From NCBI GenBank assembly GCA_012798755.1, contig JAAZMP010000079.1, forward strand, positions 1 through 51,210: a DNA stretch of 51,210 nt, in the 5' to 3' direction. Positions 16,232-26,496 of the stretch are shown one piece after another. This stretch comes from Bacillota bacterium. Lineage in GTDB: Bacteria > Bacillota > Dethiobacteria > DTU022 > UBA8154. Positions within the stretch are counted from its first letter, which is position 1; every line of letters begins with the position of its first letter. Under the pieces are notes generated by a model. The model was not told the DNA's origin. It ran no database searches and worked only from the letters and a program-made list of their open reading frames with translations. The position numbers and the translations under genes are program-made.

Positions 16232-18718
16232 TTATGTAGCCTCAAGAGTAAAGTCAGTCAATGAGTAAAGAATCTTTTCTCCTGTCGCCGCCAACAAAAA
16301 ACGCTGGTAAGAGAGTGCCTGTTTCCATTTTTTCCTCTCCTCATGGAAACTTTTAATGGCGGCTACATTCTTTAGAAGCAAACAATAATCGCTGCTCCTG
16401 CGTTTTAAAAATAATTCCCGGTCGCTTACTTCCAAATAGGCAGCTTCTTGTAAAATCCTAATACTGTTTTGTAAAAGGTGTTTTGTTGATACAAAGGGAA
16501 GCATCCGGCTCAGTTTATTGTAGGCTTCATCAAGAGAGATGTTTCTGCCTGCCGTCAATTTTTGCAAGAAAAAATAAACCTGTTCTAAGGTAGAAAAAGC
16601 AGGGATTGTTGCCCGCATAAGTTTCCAGTTTTCTAAAAAGTCCTGATCGTCGTAGAGCAAATGTAGATAAAGATTTTCCCTGTCCTTGGCATTTCGTAAA
16701 AAACCGGTTAGAAGTTCTTTGAGCTTTTTTTCGTTCAACGGTAAATCATAGACAATTACATGCCCCGGTTTTTCTCTGATCCCGGGAGGGAAACTTCCTT
16801 GGTGGCTAAAAAATATTTCCGGTCGGTCGGAAAAAATTTTTTCCAAATGCTTTTTTCGCGCTACCGTGTTAACAAAAACAACGATTGCTTTCCCCGGTGA
16901 AACAAGGTTTTTTAAATATGAAACCTTGCGATCTATTTTCCTTACATCAATAACAGCAGAACCGCTCTTTGTTTGCTTGTCAAAACTGACACAGTCATAG
17001 ACCTCCAGCTGTAGATTGTCGCCGCCTCTCCACTGATCAAAAGACAGGCTAAAAAACAGATCTATTTTCCTGAAAAGGGACAATGGCGGCAGCTTTTCTT
17101 TGCCATTAAAACTAATTGCCGAAAAATACCGGTTATTTTTTTGTAACCCTAACTGTAAATGCTGCTTTTTTTTGCCCACTTCCCGTTTTTTTTCCAAAAG
17201 CCATTTTTCGCTGTAAAAGATCGGCCGCTCATTACCAAAACCAAAAGGTTCCAGCACCTCCAAGGCTTTGACCAATTCGGGAGTAATTTCTTCAGGTTTC
17301 AGCTGCAAATCAACATAATAGATCGGTGCCAAACTCTCTTTTTCACTGTATTCGGCAGCTAATCTATTGAGTTCCTCCCGCAAAAGGGGAATATTTTCCT
17401 TTGTTATCGTTAGACCCACAGCCATAGCGTGTCCCCCGAACCCAGAAAGAAGCGAACGACATTGGGTTAAAGCAGTGATCATATCAAAACCGGCAATACT
17501 TCTTCCAGAACCCTTTCCCATTTCCCCTTCACAAGAAATCAAAATAACAGGAAGACTGTACCGCTCCACCATACGGCTGGCTACTATACCCAGAACACCA
17601 GGATGCCACCCTTCACGGGCCAAAAGCAAAAAACTTGTCTTTTTTTCTTGTTTTTCTGTTGTTGCCATAGTTTCATCGGCTAAGACACAGGCCTCCTCCA
17701 ACACCTTTTGTTCCAGCAACCGGCGGCAGCTGTTTTCATTCTGTAATTCTACAGCCAAATTTTTCGCTTTCTTTTCGTCTGCCGCCAGAAGCAAACGTAA
17801 GGAGCGGGAAGCATCCCCCAAACGTCCGGCGGCATTCAGGCGCGGAGCAATGACAAAAGCAATGTCTTCCGCCGTTAACTTTTCATTCTTCATTCCCGCC
17901 GCCATGCAAAGGGCCCTTATCCCCGGACGCATGGTTTTTCCCATCTGTTTTAAACCTTCGGCCACCAGAATACGGTTTTCGCCGAGCAAGGGCACTACAT
18001 CAGCCACTGTACCAAGGGCAACAAGGTCTAAAAAACTCCAAATTGCATCTTCGTCCCCTTCTTGTTCTAAAAGTGCTTGTCCCAGCTTAAACGCTATTCC
18101 CACTCCACAAAGATCTTTAAAGGGATATGTACAGTCTTTTCGCAAGGGGTTTATCACCGCGGCTGCATCCGGCAGCACCTCGGGCGGTTGGTGATGATCT
18201 GTGATAATCATTTCCATCCCTATTTCCCGGGCATAGGCTGCCTCTTCTATGTTGTTGATGCCACAGTCAACTGTCACGATAGTGGCAATATCTTTGCTTT
18301 TCAAATATTCGAGTGCAGCAAGATTTAAACCGAATCCCTCCTGCAAGCGATCAGGTAGATAATAGGTTAATTCAGCACCCAATTGTTCCAGCACAGAAAG
18401 TAAAAGTGCCGTTGCCGTAACCCCATCTACATCATAATCACCGTATACGGCAATGCGTTTTTCCTCCTGTATGGAGCGTAGCAAAATTTTGACGGCATGC
18501 TCCATGTCTTTCATGGCCAAAGGAGGGTGGAGCCGGGAAATACTGGGGTTAAGAAACGCCTCCCCTTCTTCAACACTGTTAATTCCCCTGTTAAGTAAAA
18601 TCTGCGCCACAGATGATGGAACATTGAGCGCCTTTGACAGCAAAGCCTTTTTTTCCAAATCCTGAGCATGCATCTGCCATATTTTATCTGTTCGTGCTCC
18701 TTTATTTAAAATTAGCAT
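16232..18718 (-). CDS. recJ: RecJ single-stranded-DNA exonuclease
   Basis: 5'-3' single-strand exonuclease of the DHH family used in recombination and repair. The DHH motifs are visible: VYGDYDVDGVTA, the VDCGINNIEEA segment, ITDHHQPPE and the DHHA1 region around GSGRSIAGFDMI. The 828-aa protein is longer than E. coli RecJ and has the extra C-terminal region common in Firmicutes. GGGAGAG five bases before the ATG at 18718 fixes the start; an in-frame extension to 18757 lacks such a site. Confidence 0.94.
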   Translation of the reverse strand: MLILNKGARTDKIWQMHAQDLEKKALLSKALNVPSSVAQILLNRGINSVEEGEAFLNPSISRLHPPLAMKDMEHAVKILLRSIQEEKRIAVYGDYDVDGVTATALLLSVLEQLGAELTYYLPDRLQEGFGLNLAALEYLKSKDIATIVTVDCGINNIEEAAYAREIGMEMIITDHHQPPEVLPDAAAVINPLRKDCTYPFKDLCGVGIAFKLGQALLEQEGDEDAIWSFLDLVALGTVADVVPLLGENRILVAEGLKQMGKTMRPGIRALCMAAGMKNEKLTAEDIAFVIAPRLNAAGRLGDASRSLRLLLAADEKKAKNLAVELQNENSCRRLLEQKVLEEACVLADETMATTEKQEKKTSFLLLAREGWHPGVLGIVASRMVERYSLPVILISCEGEMGKGSGRSIAGFDMITALTQCRSLLSGFGGHAMAVGLTITKENIPLLREELNRLAAEYSEKESLAPIYYVDLQLKPEEITPELVKALEVLEPFGFGNERPIFYSEKWLLEKKREVGKKKQHLQLGLQKNNRYFSAISFNGKEKLPPLSLFRKIDLFFSLSFDQWRGGDNLQLEVYDCVSFDKQTKSGSAVIDVRKIDRKVSYLKNLVSPGKAIVVFVNTVARKKHLEKIFSDRPEIFFSHQGSFPPGIREKPGHVIVYDLPLNEKKLKELLTGFLRNAKDRENLYLHLLYDDQDFLENWKLMRATIPAFSTLEQVYFFLQKLTAGRNISLDEAYNKLSRMLPFVSTKHLLQNSIRILQEAAYLEVSDRELFLKRRSSDYCLLLKNVAAIKSFHEERKKWKQALSYQRFLLAATGEKILYSLTDFTLEAT

Positions 18719-18999
18719 AAAAACTCTCCCGTCTATAAAGATCCGCTTAGGCGGCAAGAAAATTTGCCCTGCAGTCCGGTGGTACAGCCTGCTAAAAACT
18801 CCTCGCTACAAGTACAAATATTTTTCAGGTAGCCCCTTTGGTGATATTTCTCTTAAAAACAAATAATTCCTTCCTTAGCTGCATATATCTTATAATAGAA
18901 GCAGGTGCCCGGCTGACAGCCGGGCACCCAATTTTGCCTGATGATCGTCTAAACCACATTTACAGGGTTTGCATTCTTTTGGTTTTCACCGCTGGGCTT
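18719..18999. other. recJ upstream region with a perfect 11-bp hairpin
   Basis: This gap holds a hairpin with an 11-bp stem (18904-18914 with 18918-18928, cores GTGCCCGGCT and AGCCGGGCAC, 3-base loop). It is placed to end the secDF transcript, but no long T run follows on the minus strand. Nearer recJ, two smaller hairpins (GGCAA/TTGCC and CCGC/GCGG on the minus strand) precede the ribosome binding site. No gene was seen. Confidence 0.5.
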
Positions 19000-19911
19000 T
19001 TAAGTAACCTTCTGCTTGGCGTCTCCTGCTGCTCCCCATAGATGCCAAAGCGGGCTCGCGATAAAAATAGAAGAATAGGTCCCCACCATCACACCTACTA
19101 ACAGCGCCAGTGCAAATACTTTTAGATCCATACCTCCAACAAAGAAGTTAAAAGCAACAAACAGGGAAATAAGAACTATAAGGGTTGTAAGAGAGGTATT
19201 TATACAGCGTACCAGGCTTTCGTTGATACTATCATTGACTACCTCTTTAACAGTCCTTTTGCGGCGGTACTTTAAATTTTCCCTGATGCGATCAAAGATG
19301 ACGATAGTATCATTAATCGAATAACCGACTATCGTCAAGATTGCAGCAATGAAAGGAGCGTTTATTTCAATTTTAAAAAGAGAAAATATCGCCAACATGA
19401 TAAAGACATCATGGAATAAAGCTATGATTGCCGAAAGGGCAAATTTGAATTCAAAACGCAGGGTTATATAGAGGATCATACCTATTGCAGCTATAAGAAG
19501 CGCCAGGTAGACTTCCCTGGTTAGCTCCTTACCGACAACCGCCCCTACATTATCAACTTGCAAAACATCCTCGGAGGTCATTTCCGTCCAATGTTCACGG
19601 AAAGCGGAAATTATCTCCCGCCTAGTTAGTTCATTAAGATGCGGAGCTTTAACAATAACCTCGCTTCCTTTGCTGCCCCCTACTCTTTGCAGGGGCACGC
19701 CTTGCAGTTCAAAAGGGGTGAGCACTTCTCTTACCTCTTCCATGCGAAACTCCTCCGCCAAGCGCAAATGTAAAATAGTGCCCCCGGTAAAATCTATGCC
19801 CAAATTAAGACCGTTTACAAAAAGAGATATTATTCCAATTAAAAGAGCCAGCCCGGATAATATAAAAGCAAAACGGCTGCGTTCCACAAAACGAAAATTA
19901 AATTTCCTCAT
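19000..19911 (-). CDS. secF: SecF, protein translocase accessory subunit
   Basis: RND-type membrane protein that with SecD uses the proton or sodium gradient to pull secreted proteins across SecYEG. The 303-aa protein has six predicted membrane segments. The first is followed by the family sequence LGIDFTGGTILHL, and the conserved SINDTIVIFDRIREN lies in the membrane domain. It overlaps secD by 4 bases. Confidence 0.96.
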   Translation of the reverse strand: MRKFNFRFVERSRFAFILSGLALLIGIISLFVNGLNLGIDFTGGTILHLRLAEEFRMEEVREVLTPFELQGVPLQRVGGSKGSEVIVKAPHLNELTRREIISAFREHWTEMTSEDVLQVDNVGAVVGKELTREVYLALLIAAIGMILYITLRFEFKFALSAIIALFHDVFIMLAIFSLFKIEINAPFIAAILTIVGYSINDTIVIFDRIRENLKYRRKRTVKEVVNDSINESLVRCINTSLTTLIVLISLFVAFNFFVGGMDLKVFALALLVGVMVGTYSSIFIASPLWHLWGAAGDAKQKVT

Positions 19912-21137
19912 TTGGTTGCCCCCCTAGCACCCAGGTAAGCGTTACTCTTGATCATTTGAGAGCGCGCCGCCAGGCGAAGTAAATAACGGGTTAAATATAT
20001 CGCCGACAGGACGCTGGAAAAAATGCCCACTAGCAGCACCACGGCAAAACCCCGTACCGTTCCCGTAGTCACGATAAAGAGCACTAAAGCAGCAATAACT
20101 GTTGTGATATTAGAATCAATAATGGCACGCAAAGCCCTGTCAAAACCGGTATTTATCGCTGTGAAAACAGTTCTTCCCCCATCCAATTCTTCCTTAATGC
20201 GTTCAAAAATCAAAACATTGGCGTCCACGGCCATACCGATAGAAAGGATCAACCCGGCGATACCGGGAAGGGTAAGCGTTGCCTTCAAAGCGGAAAGAAT
20301 TAAAAAGACTAGGCCCAAATAAACGATTAAGCTTATATCTGCAATCAGCCCGGCAAATTTGTAATAAAATAACATGAATGCTGCTACAACCGCCAACCCG
20401 ATCAGACCAGCGGTCAAGCTCAATTTAAGGGCATTTTCACCTAATACAGGCCCCACGGAACGGGTTTCAAGCTCCTCCAGTTCTACCGGTAAGGCACCGG
20501 AGCGCAACAGTAGGGCTAAATTGCTGGCTTCCTCGGCTGAAGGGATATTGGTGATCATTGCATTTCCTTCGGTAATAACGTTTTGCACCGTAGGAGCAGA
20601 GATAACTTCATCGTCCAACAGGATTGCGATGGGTTTTCCCAAGTATTTTTCCGTCGCCTCGGCAAATTTATCTTTTCCTTCAGGATTAAACTCCAGCGAC
20701 ACCAGCGGTTCGCTGCGCCGGCCACGCATAAAATGAGCTGTTTTCAAGTCTTTTCCCGTAAGCAAAACATCTCCTTCAGGACCAACAAAGGTCAACAGGG
20801 CCGTCTTACCGATTACTTCCATGGCCTGGGCTTGATCTTCTATCCCCGGCAGCTCAACCCTGATACGTCTTTCCCCTTCAGGTTGTATCGTTGGCTCCAC
20901 CACGCCTAGTTCATCAATTCTGTTTCGTATAATCGTCATGGCCCTTTGGATGGCATCATGATCCAAGTCGTCATCTCCAACCGGTTTGGCTTCAAAAAGA
21001 ACGTAAACTCCACCTTCCAGGTCCAGGCCTTTTTTTAAAAACATTTGCCAATGCGATACAAATAAAACAGAGGCAACTACCAAAAGAAGGGAAATAATAA
21101 TAAAAATCGAGGAACTTGTCTTGGCACGCCTTTTCAC
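19908..21137 (-). CDS. secD: SecD, protein translocase accessory subunit
   Basis: Partner of SecF in post-translocational protein export. The 409-aa protein has an N-terminal membrane segment, then the LKKGLDLEGGVYVLFE segment, the periplasmic P1 region, and a membrane domain containing AVDANVLIFERIKEEL. It is shorter than the E. coli protein, as in most Firmicutes. GGAGGAGG precedes its start, and a promoter lies about 100 bases upstream. Confidence 0.96.
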   Translation of the reverse strand: MKRRAKTSSSIFIIISLLLVVASVLFVSHWQMFLKKGLDLEGGVYVLFEAKPVGDDDLDHDAIQRAMTIIRNRIDELGVVEPTIQPEGERRIRVELPGIEDQAQAMEVIGKTALLTFVGPEGDVLLTGKDLKTAHFMRGRRSEPLVSLEFNPEGKDKFAEATEKYLGKPIAILLDDEVISAPTVQNVITEGNAMITNIPSAEEASNLALLLRSGALPVELEELETRSVGPVLGENALKLSLTAGLIGLAVVAAFMLFYYKFAGLIADISLIVYLGLVFLILSALKATLTLPGIAGLILSIGMAVDANVLIFERIKEELDGGRTVFTAINTGFDRALRAIIDSNITTVIAALVLFIVTTGTVRGFAVVLLVGIFSSVLSAIYLTRYLLRLAARSQMIKSNAYLGARGATK

Positions 21138-21161
21138 TTTAATCCTCCTCCTACCAAAAAC

Positions 21162-21173
21162 CGTTAGCTAACG
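21162..21173. promoter_or_regulatory. 12-bp palindrome in the secDF leader
   Basis: CGTTAGCTAACG is a perfect 12-bp palindrome, 24 bases before the secD start codon and downstream of the secDF promoter. It could be a repressor site; no regulator can be named. Confidence 0.3.
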
Positions 21174-21235
21174 CCAATTTCCATGTTACCATCTTTTGAA
21201 AGGAGATACAATGGATGAAATATGGCAAAAAACAG

Positions 21236-21264
21236 ATCGTAATTCCCAAAAATGCTATAGTCAA
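21236..21264 (-). promoter_or_regulatory. Promoter for secDF
   Basis: On the minus strand TTGACT (21259-21264) and TACGAT (21236-21241) are separated by 17 bases, giving a leader of about 95 bases before secD. Confidence 0.55.
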
Positions 21265-21280
21265 AGAATAGACCCCCACC

Positions 21281-21961
21281 TTAAAGAAGCTGGTTTTCGT
21301 TAATTATCAGAGCAAAACGTGAATCAAGAACATCGGCAGCTCGGCGGCAAATAATCATCCGGCTTAAAAATATCTCAAAATATTCCATAACCCTGCTGAT
21401 TTGCGGATCAATTTTGAGCTCCAGCGTGATAATCCTTTTTTCGGGATCTAGCTTTAGATCCGATTCTTCGGCAGCATAATTGACCCGATCATGGATATCG
21501 AAGTTGGCAAAATCCCTGTTGCGGACCCTTGTCCTGTGCACATCGGCCTTATCAGCAAGGATTAGAGCAGCCGAAATATTGCTCACCGGCTGGCCATATT
21601 GTTCATCATGATTACCGATAGCGGCAGCCACATCCGCTATCTCTTTTTCTTCCATGCCCATATCTTTTAAAATATTCATAGCAATTAAAGCGCCGGTAAT
21701 ACCATGATGTTGACGTTCTATTAAATTACCGATATCGTGCAGGCAGCCGGCAATGGCTGCCAGTTCAGCTTCCCGCGTACTGTAGCCAAGCTCCAGCAAT
21801 ATCCTGCGGGCTGTAGTGGCCACAAGATCGGTATGCCGGAAACCGTGCTCGGTAAAACCAATCGCACCCAGATTTTCGTTAGCCTTGCGAACATAAGTTA
21901 TTACAGTGGGATTGCTTTTAACCTCATCATAAGTTAGCTGCTTTGAACGTTTTATTACCAT
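21281..21961 (-). CDS. HD-domain phosphohydrolase, function unknown
   Basis: A 226-aa cytoplasmic protein with a metal-dependent HD domain. The ligands can be read as H in HGFRHTDLV, the HD pair in GCLHDIGN, H in IGNHDEQ and D in LADKADVHR. The N-terminal 30 residues and the C-terminal 70 residues have no motif that I recognise. HD proteins of this size hydrolyse nucleotides or phosphoesters, but no substrate can be named. It sits 47 bases downstream of hisI, in the same direction. Confidence 0.8.
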   Translation of the reverse strand: MVIKRSKQLTYDEVKSNPTVITYVRKANENLGAIGFTEHGFRHTDLVATTARRILLELGYSTREAELAAIAGCLHDIGNLIERQHHGITGALIAMNILKDMGMEEKEIADVAAAIGNHDEQYGQPVSNISAALILADKADVHRTRVRNRDFANFDIHDRVNYAAEESDLKLDPEKRIITLELKIDPQISRVMEYFEIFLSRMIICRRAADVLDSRFALIINENQLL

Positions 21962-22008
21962 TAGAGTTTACACCCATTCTTTCGAACGGAACTTTTCCGT
22001 GTCTTTTT

Positions 22009-22359
22009 TTAGCCATGCGGTGCGCCTGGCAAAGAAATGCTGCGAAAAAAACAACTTCTGCTGCCGGTATGGCAGGCCGGGCCTTTTTGCAGTACTTTTA
22101 CCAAGAGTGTATCGGCATCGCAATCGTAAAATATTTCCTTCACAGTTTGGGTATTGCCCGAAGTTTCACCTTTTTGCCAAAGCTTTTGCCTGCTGCGGCT
22201 CCAAAAACAAGTAAACCCAGTTTCCAACGTTTTTTGCAGGGATTCCCTGTTCATATAAGCAAGCATAAGAACATCGCCATTTTGATAATCTTGCACAATT
22301 GTCGGTAAAAGCTCATACTTATCGAAGGCAAGTTTCTTTAAATCCTCGTTAACGACCAT
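22009..22359 (-). CDS. hisI: HisI, phosphoribosyl-AMP cyclohydrolase
   Basis: Third step of histidine synthesis, opening the purine ring of PR-AMP. The 116-aa protein has [36 protein letters not shown] and the zinc-binding DCDADTLL segment with a following PACHTG. It is not fused to HisE, and no hisE was found nearby. It begins 3 bases after hisF behind GAGGTG. Confidence 0.95.
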   Translation of the reverse strand: MVVNEDLKKLAFDKYELLPTIVQDYQNGDVLMLAYMNRESLQKTLETGFTCFWSRSRQKLWQKGETSGNTQTVKEIFYDCDADTLLVKVLQKGPACHTGSRSCFFRSISLPGAPHG

Positions 22360-22362
22360 TGG

Positions 22363-23118
22363 TTAGTACACCTCTAATCCCTGATTGGACAGGTATTTTT
22401 TAAGATCCGTAATCAAAATATGGCGGTAGTGAAAAACAGAAGCTGCCAGTGCTGCATCCGCTTTCCCCTCGCTTAAAACCCTTGCAAAATCCTCCATTTG
22501 GCCTGCACCGCCGGAGGCAATAAGCGGAATATTTACTTTTTCACTTACAGCCCTGTACAAAGGAATATCGAACCCATCCCGGCTCCCATCTGCATCCATG
22601 CCGGTCAATAATATTTCTCCGGCCCCCAAGTCCTCCACCCGTTGGGCCCAATTTAGCACAGAGATCCCCGTAGCCTTCCGGCCCCCATGAGTATATACCT
22701 CCCAGTCTTCCATCTCCTTGTTCCAAAGCGCATCGATCGCCACAACAAGGCACGAACTGCCAAAAATACGGGCGGCTTCCTCGATCAGTTTCGGATTTTC
22801 CACTGCCGGTGTGCTCATAGAAATTTTGTCCGCCCCCGCCTCAAAAATGTGGCGAATATGTTCGATGGATCTGATACCGCCTCCTACAGTAAGAGGAATA
22901 GAAATTTCCCGAACAGTTTTTTCGACTACCTCCATCGTGGTTTTTCTTCCCTCATAAGATGCAGCAATATCCAAAAGTACCAGTTCATCTGCTGCAGATT
23001 TATTATAAAAACGAGCCAGCTCCACCGGATCCCCCGCATCTTTTAAATCAACAAATTTTTTCCCTTTAACCACCCTGCCCTCTTTTATATCCAGGCAGGG
23101 TATTATTCTTTTGGCCAA
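22363..23118 (-). CDS. hisF: HisF, imidazole glycerol phosphate synthase cyclase subunit
   Basis: TIM-barrel enzyme that, with the glutaminase HisH, makes imidazole glycerol phosphate and AICAR. The 251-aa protein begins [19 protein letters not shown]. It shows the GGGIRSI and ASGGAG phosphate-binding loops and the catalytic aspartates in CLDIKEGR and [15 protein letters not shown]. It lies between hisA and hisI in an operon. Confidence 0.97.
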   Translation of the reverse strand: MAKRIIPCLDIKEGRVVKGKKFVDLKDAGDPVELARFYNKSAADELVLLDIAASYEGRKTTMEVVEKTVREISIPLTVGGGIRSIEHIRHIFEAGADKISMSTPAVENPKLIEEAARIFGSSCLVVAIDALWNKEMEDWEVYTHGGRKATGISVLNWAQRVEDLGAGEILLTGMDADGSRDGFDIPLYRAVSEKVNIPLIASGGAGQMEDFARVLSEGKADAALAASVFHYRHILITDLKKYLSNQGLEVY

Positions 23119-23122
23119 TATG

Positions 23123-23851
23123 TTATCCCCCTTTTACTGCAAGCAGGGCCTCATTCAAAGTAAATTTTTCTGTGTAGAGAGCCTGTCCGACAATAACACC
23201 GCTTATACCCAGGTGCTTTATTTCTTTTAAGGCATGCAAGTCTTGCAAAGAAGAAACACCACCGGAAGCGATAACAGGCACCTCAAGGGCATCGGCCATC
23301 GCTTTCAAAGCTTCCATGTTTGGCCCTTTTAAAGTTCCGTCACGGGAAATGTCGGTATAGATTATTTCCTTTACACCATAGTGCTGCATTTCAAGGGCCA
23401 GGTCCACTGCCTTTTTATCCGAACCCTCCACCCATCCTTTAACGGCGGCAATCCCATCCCGGACATCGATACCTACAACAATTTTTTCTCCATAAGAAGC
23501 GGCAAGCTCTCTTACAAGATCTGGTTTTTCTACAGCGACAGTGCCCAGTATAACTCTGGAAACGCCAAGGTTTAAAACGTTTTCTACAGTGGTTCTGTCC
23601 CTGATGCCGCCGCCCAACTGGACAGGTATCTCCAGAGAGGAGGCTATTTTTTTAATAACCGCCGAATTCACCGGTTTGCCGGCAAAAGCCCCATCAAGAT
23701 CAACCACATGCAGCAGTTTTGCCCCCTGAGATTGCCATTTTAGGGCTACCTCTACCGGATTGGGGCTGTAAACGGTTTCTTTGTCCCTTTCCCCTCTTAA
23801 CAGGCGTACACATTTACCTCCATGAAGATCTACTGCCGGTATAACCAGCAT
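23123..23851 (-). CDS. hisA: HisA, phosphoribosylformimino-AICAR ribotide isomerase
   Basis: TIM-barrel isomerase of histidine synthesis, paralogous to HisF. The 242-aa protein begins [17 protein letters not shown], with the catalytic aspartates in AVDLHGG and [12 protein letters not shown] and phosphate loops GGGIRD and ASGGVSS. It heads the hisA-hisF-hisI run. The other his genes are outside the window. Confidence 0.97.
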   Translation of the reverse strand: MLVIPAVDLHGGKCVRLLRGERDKETVYSPNPVEVALKWQSQGAKLLHVVDLDGAFAGKPVNSAVIKKIASSLEIPVQLGGGIRDRTTVENVLNLGVSRVILGTVAVEKPDLVRELAASYGEKIVVGIDVRDGIAAVKGWVEGSDKKAVDLALEMQHYGVKEIIYTDISRDGTLKGPNMEALKAMADALEVPVIASGGVSSLQDLHALKEIKHLGISGVIVGQALYTEKFTLNEALLAVKGG

Positions 23852-23977
23852 CCTTTATCATTCCTCCAAGTAGCGGAAAATTTTAAAGATAACATAGGCT
23901 TTAGGTTTCCATACAGTTAAACAAAGACTCCCGCCCTTTTTAGGACAGAAGCCTTTTAGACAATGATGGCAACAGTC

Positions 23978-25210
23978 CTAGATAGGCAGCTGATCTTCAA
24001 GGTAAAAATGATCGTGGAGGGTTTTAATGGCTCCATGAAGATCCTGCTGCTTAATTAGCAGGGAAATACTTATATTGGAATCCCCTGTCTGTTTAATTTC
24101 GATATTATGTTCATTAAGCGCCCTTACAACCTTAGCCATTACACCGGGAATATTATGCATGCCAACACCCACTACCGAAACTTTGGCGCAATCCTTTTCC
24201 ATAGTATAGGGTATTTCCATTTTATTCAAAATGTTTTCGACTTTAAAACTATGTTCATCCTTCACCGTAAAAGCTTTCATCAAAGGAAATACACTGATCA
24301 AATCAATATTAACCCCGGCCTCGCCAATGCTTTGAAAAATCTCCTGTTCCCGGCGTGGATCGGGATCCTTAAGCTGGATTAAAAACTGCACCAGGTTTGT
24401 GTAGTGTGCTATCCCAGTAACGGCCCTCCGGCTCCTGGTACTGTAACCTCCTCCTTTTAAGGAAGATTCACCGGTAATTAAGGTACCGGTTTCGGGATCT
24501 TCCAGGTTTCTGACCACAACGTTGACATTGTTGCGCATGGCTACCTCCACAGCCCGCGGATGTATGACCCTGGCCCCCTCGTGTGCCAACTGGAATATTT
24601 CCCCATACGTGATTTGTTGGATAACACGAGCTCCTTTAAAAATTAAAGGATCAGCTGTCATAACGCCGGAAACATCGGTATATATTTCCACCTTGTCAGC
24701 TTCCAGGGCTGCTCCCAATATTACTGCCGTGATATCGCTGCCACCACGGCCCAGTGTATTAATCTCACCCATGGGATCGATACCCTGGAAACCTGCTACT
24801 ACAGGTACTTCATTGCGTTGCAAAAGTTCAACGATCCCGGTTGGCTGGCAATCGAGCACTTCCGCTTCACTGTAACGTCCGTCTGTAAGAAAACCGGCCT
24901 GTGCCCCGGTCAAAGCCCGGGAGGTAATACCCATGTTGCTCAAAGCAGCGGCCACTACTACAGCAGATATTAGCTCCCCGCAGGACATGATCAGGTCGAG
25001 TTCTCTTAAGGAAACATCGCTGTATTCCTGTAACGCCAGCAACCTAAGCGAATCTGTAGCATAAGGAGCCCCATTTCGCCCCATGGCTGAAACAACCAAA
25101 ACTGTTTTAAAACCTTTCTCGTCAGCCTCTTGCACGCGTTTAATGATCAATTTTCTTCTTTCGGGAGTGGATACACAAGTCCCACCAAATTTTTGTACTA
25201 GGATCTTCAC
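23978..25210 (-). CDS. lysC: Aspartate kinase
   Basis: Phosphorylates aspartate at the head of the lysine, methionine and threonine branch. The N-terminus reads KILVQKFGGTCV. Catalytic-domain segments GRGGSDITAV and VEIYTDVSGVMTADP follow, then two C-terminal ACT domains for feedback control (GVNIDLISV, GVMAKVVRALNEHNIEIKQ). The open frame extends to 25309, but GAGGTGAGG right before the GTG at 25210 sets the start at 410 aa, the family norm. It is the last gene of the lysA-dapF-dapL-asd series. The isozyme class cannot be told from sequence alone. Confidence 0.93.
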   Translation of the reverse strand: MKILVQKFGGTCVSTPERRKLIIKRVQEADEKGFKTVLVVSAMGRNGAPYATDSLRLLALQEYSDVSLRELDLIMSCGELISAVVVAAALSNMGITSRALTGAQAGFLTDGRYSEAEVLDCQPTGIVELLQRNEVPVVAGFQGIDPMGEINTLGRGGSDITAVILGAALEADKVEIYTDVSGVMTADPLIFKGARVIQQITYGEIFQLAHEGARVIHPRAVEVAMRNNVNVVVRNLEDPETGTLITGESSLKGGGYSTRSRRAVTGIAHYTNLVQFLIQLKDPDPRREQEIFQSIGEAGVNIDLISVFPLMKAFTVKDEHSFKVENILNKMEIPYTMEKDCAKVSVVGVGMHNIPGVMAKVVRALNEHNIEIKQTGDSNISISLLIKQQDLHGAIKTLHDHFYLEDQLPI

Positions 25211-25396
25211 GGTCCTCACCTCAAACGTAAATAGAGTAAAAAAGTTTTTGTAGTTGCCAAGGGCAAACGGAAACAAAGGTCTACCGGTACCGAAGTTTTC
25301 GGAAACCATAGCATCAAAGATATTTTGTCATTTCAAAAATAGCGATAATCCCCAAAAATAAAAAAGGCGATCTTTCATATCACCGTTACGGGTTTT

Positions 25397-26416
25397 TTAA
25401 ATGAATAGTTCCGCGATCTGCACCGAATTTGTGGCTGCTCCTTTACGAATGTTATCGGCAACAACCCACAAATTCAAGCCATGAGGAATTGAACGATCGG
25501 CGCGAACACGCCCCACAAAAACCTCATCCCTGCCTTCGGTGTCAACAGGCATCGGATAAAGAAATTCCGCGGGATTGTCCTTAACGATTATTCCGGGGGC
25601 CTTGGCCAAAACATCCCGGGCTTCTTGTGGTGAAAGAGCTGCTTTCAGCTCCACGTTTACAGCCTCTGAATGACCGTTGAACACCGGCACCCGAACTGTA
25701 GTAACCGTTACCGGCAAATCAGGAAGACCCATGATCTTGCGGGTTTCTTCAATCATTTTCATTTCTTCCCTAGTATAATCATCCTCCACAAAAACATCAA
25801 TATGGGGAACCATGTTGAAAGCGATTTGGTAATGCCTGCCGGCTCCTTTATAAGGGATATATTCCTTTATTATTTCCTTCTTTCCTAAAACTGCCGCGCT
25901 TTGCGCCGCCAATTCATTTACTGCCTCCACGCCAGCCCCGGAAACGGACTGGTATGTGGAGATAACAACCCTTTTCAACCCCGCCGCCAGATGAAGGGGA
26001 TGCAGGGCCACGACTAACTGGGTAGTCGAACAATTTGGATTGGCAATGATCCCTTTATGCTTAGAAGCGGCAGCGGCATTAACCTCCGGTACGATCAGGG
26101 GCACGTCAGGTTCCATGCGGAAGGCACTGCTGTTGTCCACAACAAGGGCACCCCTTTTGACAGCTTCGGGTGCCAGCCGCCGGCTGATATCACCGCCAGC
26201 ACTAAAAAAAGCAAAGTCCACTCCCACAAAAGATTCAGGCCTGGCTTCTTCGACAAAATAATCTTTTTCCTCGATGCTAATTTTTTTGCCGGCAGAACGG
26301 GAAGAGGCTAAAAGCCTCCACTCCTTCACCGGAAATTTACGTTCCTTTAAAATCTTAATGAAAGTCTGCCCGACCATGCCCGTAACACCAACTATGGCAA
26401 CATTGTACCCAGCCAT
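25397..26416 (-). CDS. asd: Aspartate-semialdehyde dehydrogenase
   Basis: NADPH-dependent reduction of aspartyl phosphate to the semialdehyde. The 339-aa protein has the nucleotide loop AIVGVTGMVGQ, the catalytic cysteine in IANPNCSTTQL and an arginine/histidine-containing VFNGHSEAVNVEL segment. It lies between dapL and aspartate kinase. Confidence 0.96.
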   Translation of the reverse strand: MAGYNVAIVGVTGMVGQTFIKILKERKFPVKEWRLLASSRSAGKKISIEEKDYFVEEARPESFVGVDFAFFSAGGDISRRLAPEAVKRGALVVDNSSAFRMEPDVPLIVPEVNAAAASKHKGIIANPNCSTTQLVVALHPLHLAAGLKRVVISTYQSVSGAGVEAVNELAAQSAAVLGKKEIIKEYIPYKGAGRHYQIAFNMVPHIDVFVEDDYTREEMKMIEETRKIMGLPDLPVTVTTVRVPVFNGHSEAVNVELKAALSPQEARDVLAKAPGIIVKDNPAEFLYPMPVDTEGRDEVFVGRVRADRSIPHGLNLWVVADNIRKGAATNSVQIAELFI

Positions 26417-26496
26417 AAAACCATCTCCTTGGTTTCCTATATATTATTATATTAAAAAATGGGAAAAAGGACATCGGTAAAAACCGCCGGGAGGTG

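Noticed and set aside
21211-21303. 30-aa plus-strand frame with a strong AAAGGAG site
   Set aside because: It overlaps the secDF promoter and the end of the HD gene; no recognisable product. The ribosome-binding-like site may be chance.
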